Below, in pieces: positions 42,326 to 45,067 of a stretch of DNA of 45,067 bases. Under the pieces are notes generated by a model. That model saw only the letters and a program-made list of their open reading frames with translations. It was not told the DNA's origin and ran no database searches. A program made the translations under genes and the position numbers. Origin of the DNA: a virus; the IMG/VR virus record IMGVR_UViG_3300037245_000415, positions 1-45,067 of that record; one strand, 5' to 3'. Numbering within the stretch: the first letter of the stretch is position 1; each line of letters starts with the position of its first letter.

Positions 42326-42372
42326 CTTATCCTGCTTGTAGTTAAGCAGCAGACTAATAATCTGCGGATAAG
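42326..42372 (+). ncRNA. Candidate structured RNA: perfect three-way junction
   Basis: Outer stem CTTATCC (42326-42332) with GGATAAG (42366-42372); hairpin 1 TGCTT-GTAGTT-AAGCA (42333-42348); hairpin 2 GCAGA-CTAATAA-TCTGC (42349-42365). All 17 pairs are Watson-Crick and no base is unpaired at the junction. Hairpin 2 has the size of a tRNA anticodon arm and hairpin 1 of a short D-arm, but there is no T-arm or usable acceptor end. It lies in a 146-base gap between genes, upstream of the SSB-like gene. Function unknown. Confidence 0.5.
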
Positions 42373-42462
42373 TAACAGACCGCTAGTATATCGGCCTTAA
42401 CAAAATAGTATACTAAATATAAACTGTAACTTAAATCTTAAACTAAAATATAGGAAACTATT

Positions 42463-42894
42463 ATGTCTGAATTAGACTCTTTACTAGATGCAACTCTTGA
42501 TGATCTAGCTGATCTCCCCTCGTTCCAGCCTTTCCCCGCTGGCGCTCACAAAGTATTAGCTACGATGGAAGCTAAGACTATTAATAATAAGTCTACTATC
42601 GAACTTACTCTTAAGCACATTGAAGCTATGGAGTATGCCGGTATTGTTGCAGAAGCTGATATGGCTAAGCCTGGAGACACTGCTAATACTCTTTACTTCC
42701 TTGACAATGACATTGGCCAAGGTAAGTTTAAAAATGTAGCTCGTGTATTTGGTGAAGCATTAGGTGGGTCTAGCTTGCGTGAGATTGTAGAGCAGGTTAC
42801 TGATATTGAGTGTGTTGTTATCACTAGTGTCAGTATAGATAAGAATGACCCTGATAAGAAGTATCTTAATATTAAAGAGCTGCAAGTAACCTAG
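42463..42894 (+). CDS. Single-stranded-DNA-binding-like protein (143 aa)
   Basis: The sequence DDLADLPSFQPFPAGAHKVL, then INNKSTIELTLKHIEAMEY, NTLYFLDNDIGQGKFKNVAR and a C-terminal KKYLNIKELQV follows the pattern of a phage OB-fold SSB group found next to Sak4 and RecB-like genes. Length fits. Codon use is of the highly expressed kind (CTT, GCT, CGT). It would coat single-stranded DNA during replication and recombination. The gene starts after TAGGAAACTATT and is followed by a terminator. Confidence 0.75.
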   Translation: MSELDSLLDATLDDLADLPSFQPFPAGAHKVLATMEAKTINNKSTIELTLKHIEAMEYAGIVAEADMAKPGDTANTLYFLDNDIGQGKFKNVARVFGEALGGSSLREIVEQVTDIECVVITSVSIDKNDPDKKYLNIKELQVT

Positions 42895-42929
42895 CAAGGA
42901 TTAGCTATTAGCTTTTAGCTCTTAATATT

Positions 42930-42962
42930 AGCCCGCTGCTAGAGATAGTATGTGGGCTTTTT
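42930..42962 (+). terminator. Rho-independent terminator after the SSB-like gene
   Basis: AGCCCGC (42930-42936) pairs with GTGGGCT (42952-42958) with one G-U pair; 15-base loop; five T in a row to 42962. It lies 36 bases after the stop codon. Confidence 0.75.
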
Positions 42963-43022
42963 AGGTAGTAAGATATATACATATACATAATCCAAACCAC
43001 AACTAAATAGAGAGAATATATT

Positions 43023-43319
43023 ATGAGTTTCTATATACCTAAAAAAACTAAACCTAAGTTCACAACAGCAGAAGATGATATTATATTACAGAAAATAGCA
43101 GACTTAACGAGTCACGAAGCAGATGCCTTTCACCTATTTATAAATGGTGTACCTACAGTGCAGATAGCTATTGATCTAAATTTATCCATTAACTATCTTA
43201 ATCATGTTAATTCGTATATGAGACATAACTTTAGCGTCAAAAGCCTAACCGCTCTAGCTGTGTTAGTTATACCTGCTATGATTAGAAAAGAGTGCGAAGA
43301 ATTTTTAGAAGAAGAATAA
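43023..43319 (+). CDS. GerE/LuxR-type helix-turn-helix protein (98 aa)
   Basis: Residues about 28-83 follow the LuxR/GerE DNA-binding pattern closely: LTSHEADAFHLFINGVPTVQ then IAIDLNLSINYLNHVNSYM and HNFSVKSLTALAVLVI. It keeps LT-x-x-E, the glycine before the first helix pair, IA-x-x-L-x-x-S, the histidine after the recognition helix and V-x-S-x-x-x-L. There is no receiver or ligand-binding domain, so it is a stand-alone regulator. It lies directly before the polymerase gene, which starts 11 bases later with its own ribosome binding site, and after a terminator, so it is the first gene of its operon. Likely a transcription factor for phage or host genes. Confidence 0.75.
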   Translation: MSFYIPKKTKPKFTTAEDDIILQKIADLTSHEADAFHLFINGVPTVQIAIDLNLSINYLNHVNSYMRHNFSVKSLTALAVLVIPAMIRKECEEFLEEE

Positions 43320-43329
43320 GGAGTAAGGT

Positions 43330-45067
43330 GTGATAGACTTATCTGAACATATAGCTAATCTAAAAGCTAAAGAAGCAGCAGCCCCGGCAGACTCACCCTT
43401 AGCTCAAGCTGATAATGCTATCTTATTCTGGGGTACTTCTTTTGATAGAAACTACCTCCCTCACCTTAAAGGCTGCGTAGGTTCTGCTACTACATTCATT
43501 CGCTTAGAGCCTGTAACTACATTAGTTACTGTAAAGATGTATTGTAGTAAGAAGAAGATTACCCGCGTTATATCTACCAGCGTAGAGCTATTAAAAAAAC
43601 TATTACACTGGGATAAAAAGAAAGCTCCTAGCCTAGCTAATTATGCGGGCAGTTATTTTAAAATCCCAGGGCATACTGACACTGACCCTGAGATAGAGAT
43701 AGTATTCATACAGCCATTGAAGCAGCTAACCACAGTTACCTATGGTAAGTTCATGGCTACAAGACTTATAAGTAAGCTGACTAAGCCAGAGAAGTGGTAT
43801 CAAGCTACTGAGTTTAGTTGGAGTATACTTACCCCTGAGAATGAGGAGCTTTACTTCTTAAACTTTCTTAATGCTTTCCTTATTTGTATAGACATAGAGA
43901 CATTCAAAGAGAATGCTACTATACGTTGTTTGTCTTATACAGCTTTCTACTTTAAGCGAGGTAAGATAATATCAGATAGTGTAGTCCTACCCTTAGACTC
44001 AGAATATAATCTATCAATCATGCGCAAGTGGAACTGGCAGCTACAAGCGCCCAAGGTATTTCAGAATGGAAAATATGACATCGCTTACCTTACTAGATAT
44101 AACGCTCCTGTATATAACTATCTATATGATACTGCTAATCTCTTTCATTGCTGGTATAGTGAACTCCCTAAAGATCTCGGATTCCTTAACTCTTTCTTTA
44201 TCCGAGAGGCGGTGTATTGGAAAGACCTTGCTGAAACTAATGATCTGCATGAGTACTACCGTTACAATGCTCTTGATACTTGGGGTACTGGTAATGCATT
44301 TCTGGCAATGATGCTTGAAGCCCCAAGCTATGCTATATCTAACTACCTCTTAGAGTTCCCTCTTACATTTCCTTGTCACCTATCAGAGATGACAGGCATA
44401 GACAGAGACATGGATAAGTTTGAAGTAGCTAGAAAGCAGCAGCAAGAGATAGTAGATATAGAATCTGCCAGCCTTAATGCTATGTTAGGTGTACCTAAAG
44501 GGGAGACATTTAATGTTAAGTCTTCTCCTCAGATGAAAGCATTATTTAAAACTCTAGGCTGCTCTGATCTTAAATCACAAGATGAAAAGAATCTTAAGAA
44601 AGCTAGGTTCCGCCATCCCTTTAATGCAAGAATATTAGGCAAAGTATTAAAGATAAGAAAGGCTAGGACTCTTGTATCTAATTACCTCACAGCAGGTAAA
44701 GAGTTCCCCCGGCTAGATGGCACAGGTAACAGATTTTTATACAGCCTTAACCCTCACGGTACTGATAGTAGCCGCCTAGCTTCTAAGTCTCACCACTTCT
44801 GGTGCGGCGATAACATACAGAAGATACCGCGTGGCCCTATAGTTAAGCAGACATTTCGCGCTGACCCTGGATTCCTATTAGCTGAAGTGGATCTGGAGCA
44901 GGCAGAATCAAGAGACACTGGTTATATATCTGGAGATGAACAGCTAATACATAATGTAGAGCACAGCCCTGACTTTCATAAATCAAATGCATCAGGCTTC
45001 TTTGGTGTACCTTTCGAAGAAGTAACTAAAGGGTTAAGACAGCTAGGTAAGCCAGTTAACCACGGCG
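43330..45067 (+). CDS. Family A DNA polymerase, N-terminal part with 3'-5' exonuclease (3' end cut by window edge)
   Basis: The start is GTG 43330 with AAGGAG just upstream. The 579 residues present hold a full proofreading domain: motif I ICIDIETF (D188, E190), motif II FQNGKYDIAY (N246, D250) and motif III YRYNALDTW (Y312, D316). The polymerase domain starts with RKARTLVSNYLTAG; motif A is AEVDLEQAESRD with D521. It is cut in motif B (R570, K574, ending KPVNHG at the edge). The remaining piece is at 1-646, giving roughly 800 residues in all. The frame at the edge requires a number of missing bases equal to 1 modulo 3. The N-terminal 185 residues form an extra domain of unknown fold. It would replicate the phage genome together with the helicases and SSB-like protein. 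Confidence 0.92.
   Translation, partial: MIDLSEHIANLKAKEAAAPADSPLAQADNAILFWGTSFDRNYLPHLKGCVGSATTFIRLEPVTTLVTVKMYCSKKKITRVISTSVELLKKLLHWDKKKAPSLANYAGSYFKIPGHTDTDPEIEIVFIQPLKQLTTVTYGKFMATRLISKLTKPEKWYQATEFSWSILTPENEELYFLNFLNAFLICIDIETFKENATIRCLSYTAFYFKRGKIISDSVVLPLDSEYNLSIMRKWNWQLQAPKVFQNGKYDIAYLTRYNAPVYNYLYDTANLFHCWYSELPKDLGFLNSFFIREAVYWKDLAETNDLHEYYRYNALDTWGTGNAFLAMMLEAPSYAISNYLLEFPLTFPCHLSEMTGIDRDMDKFEVARKQQQEIVDIESASLNAMLGVPKGETFNVKSSPQMKALFKTLGCSDLKSQDEKNLKKARFRHPFNARILGKVLKIRKARTLVSNYLTAGKEFPRLDGTGNRFLYSLNPHGTDSSRLASKSHHFWCGDNIQKIPRGPIVKQTFRADPGFLLAEVDLEQAESRDTGYISGDEQLIHNVEHSPDFHKSNASGFFGVPFEEVTKGLRQLGKPVNHG

Noticed and set aside
42317-42420. Possible tRNA-Ile (AAT)
   Set aside because: The anticodon-like arm and D-like arm are present, but the T-arm lacks GTTCRA and the acceptor strands do not match; kept only as a structured RNA candidate.
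44066-44311. Hydrophobic 81-codon frame
   Set aside because: It is a shadow inside the exonuclease domain of the DNA polymerase.
1-45067. CRISPR array, integrase, reverse transcriptase or toxin-antitoxin pair
   Set aside because: Searched by eye for direct repeats with spacers, tyrosine/serine recombinase motifs and RT motifs; none seen. The Cas4-like nuclease is explained by the phage recombination module.

Overview
The window looks like an almost complete genome of a double-stranded DNA tailed phage, probably a podovirus-like lytic phage of a Gram-negative bacterium. The reasons are: a complete head and packaging set without tail-tube, tape-measure or sheath genes; a very large internal-protein-like gene; phage-encoded replication genes; Shine-Dalgarno-led, tightly overlapping genes; and no integrase, repressor or host gene that I can recognise. 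The sequence is AT-rich, with heavy use of ATA, TTA, AGA and GTA codons. A family A DNA polymerase gene runs off the right edge just inside motif B, and its missing C-terminal part enters at the left edge. The molecule is therefore circular, or circularly permuted, and was opened inside this gene. A direct join would break the frame, so a few bases (about 10 by motif comparison) are missing between the two ends.

Layout. (1) 1-4488, + strand: end of the polymerase gene, a DUF3987-type helicase/primase-like ATPase, a DHH phosphoesterase, a DUF3310 protein and several small genes. (2) 30596 down to 4501, - strand: the late genes in transcription order, namely small terminase, a 58-codon gene, large terminase, a 50-codon gene, M15-type endolysin, portal, small head protein, scaffold candidate, decoration candidate, major capsid protein, strong terminator, fibre/adhesin genes, head-tail adaptor candidate, tailspike, terminator, possible holin, beta-rich tail hub protein, another fibre, then three putative ejection proteins ending in one of 1657 residues. 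The - strand and + strand genes converge at 4488/4501 with only 12 bases between them. (3) 30597-31936: a regulatory, possibly origin-like region. (4) 31937-45067, + strand: early genes, namely a RadC/JAB protein, several unknowns, two tandem paralogues, a RecD/Dda-like helicase, a strongly signalled unknown gene (38082-38828), an Fe-S-type PD-(D/E)XK nuclease, a Sak4-like RecA-fold ATPase, an SSB-like protein, a GerE-type HTH protein and the polymerase.

How it fits together: the + strand genes supply replication and recombination (helicases, nuclease, ATPase, SSB, polymerase, DHH enzyme). The - strand genes supply DNA packaging, capsid, host adsorption, DNA ejection and lysis. The divergent control region lies between them.

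The most unusual signals are: two arrays of a TGGCA pentamer (31473-31533 and 31835-31895) with exactly mirrored spacing (10,10,10,10,8,8 against 8,8,10,10,10,10), which flank a 21-base perfect inverted repeat; a 47-base sequence (42326-42372) that folds on paper into a perfect three-way junction; a promoter followed at once by a terminator-like 5' hairpin in front of the unknown 248-residue gene; and a candidate leaderless promoter for the small terminase. All functions were assigned by reading motifs; no database search was run.
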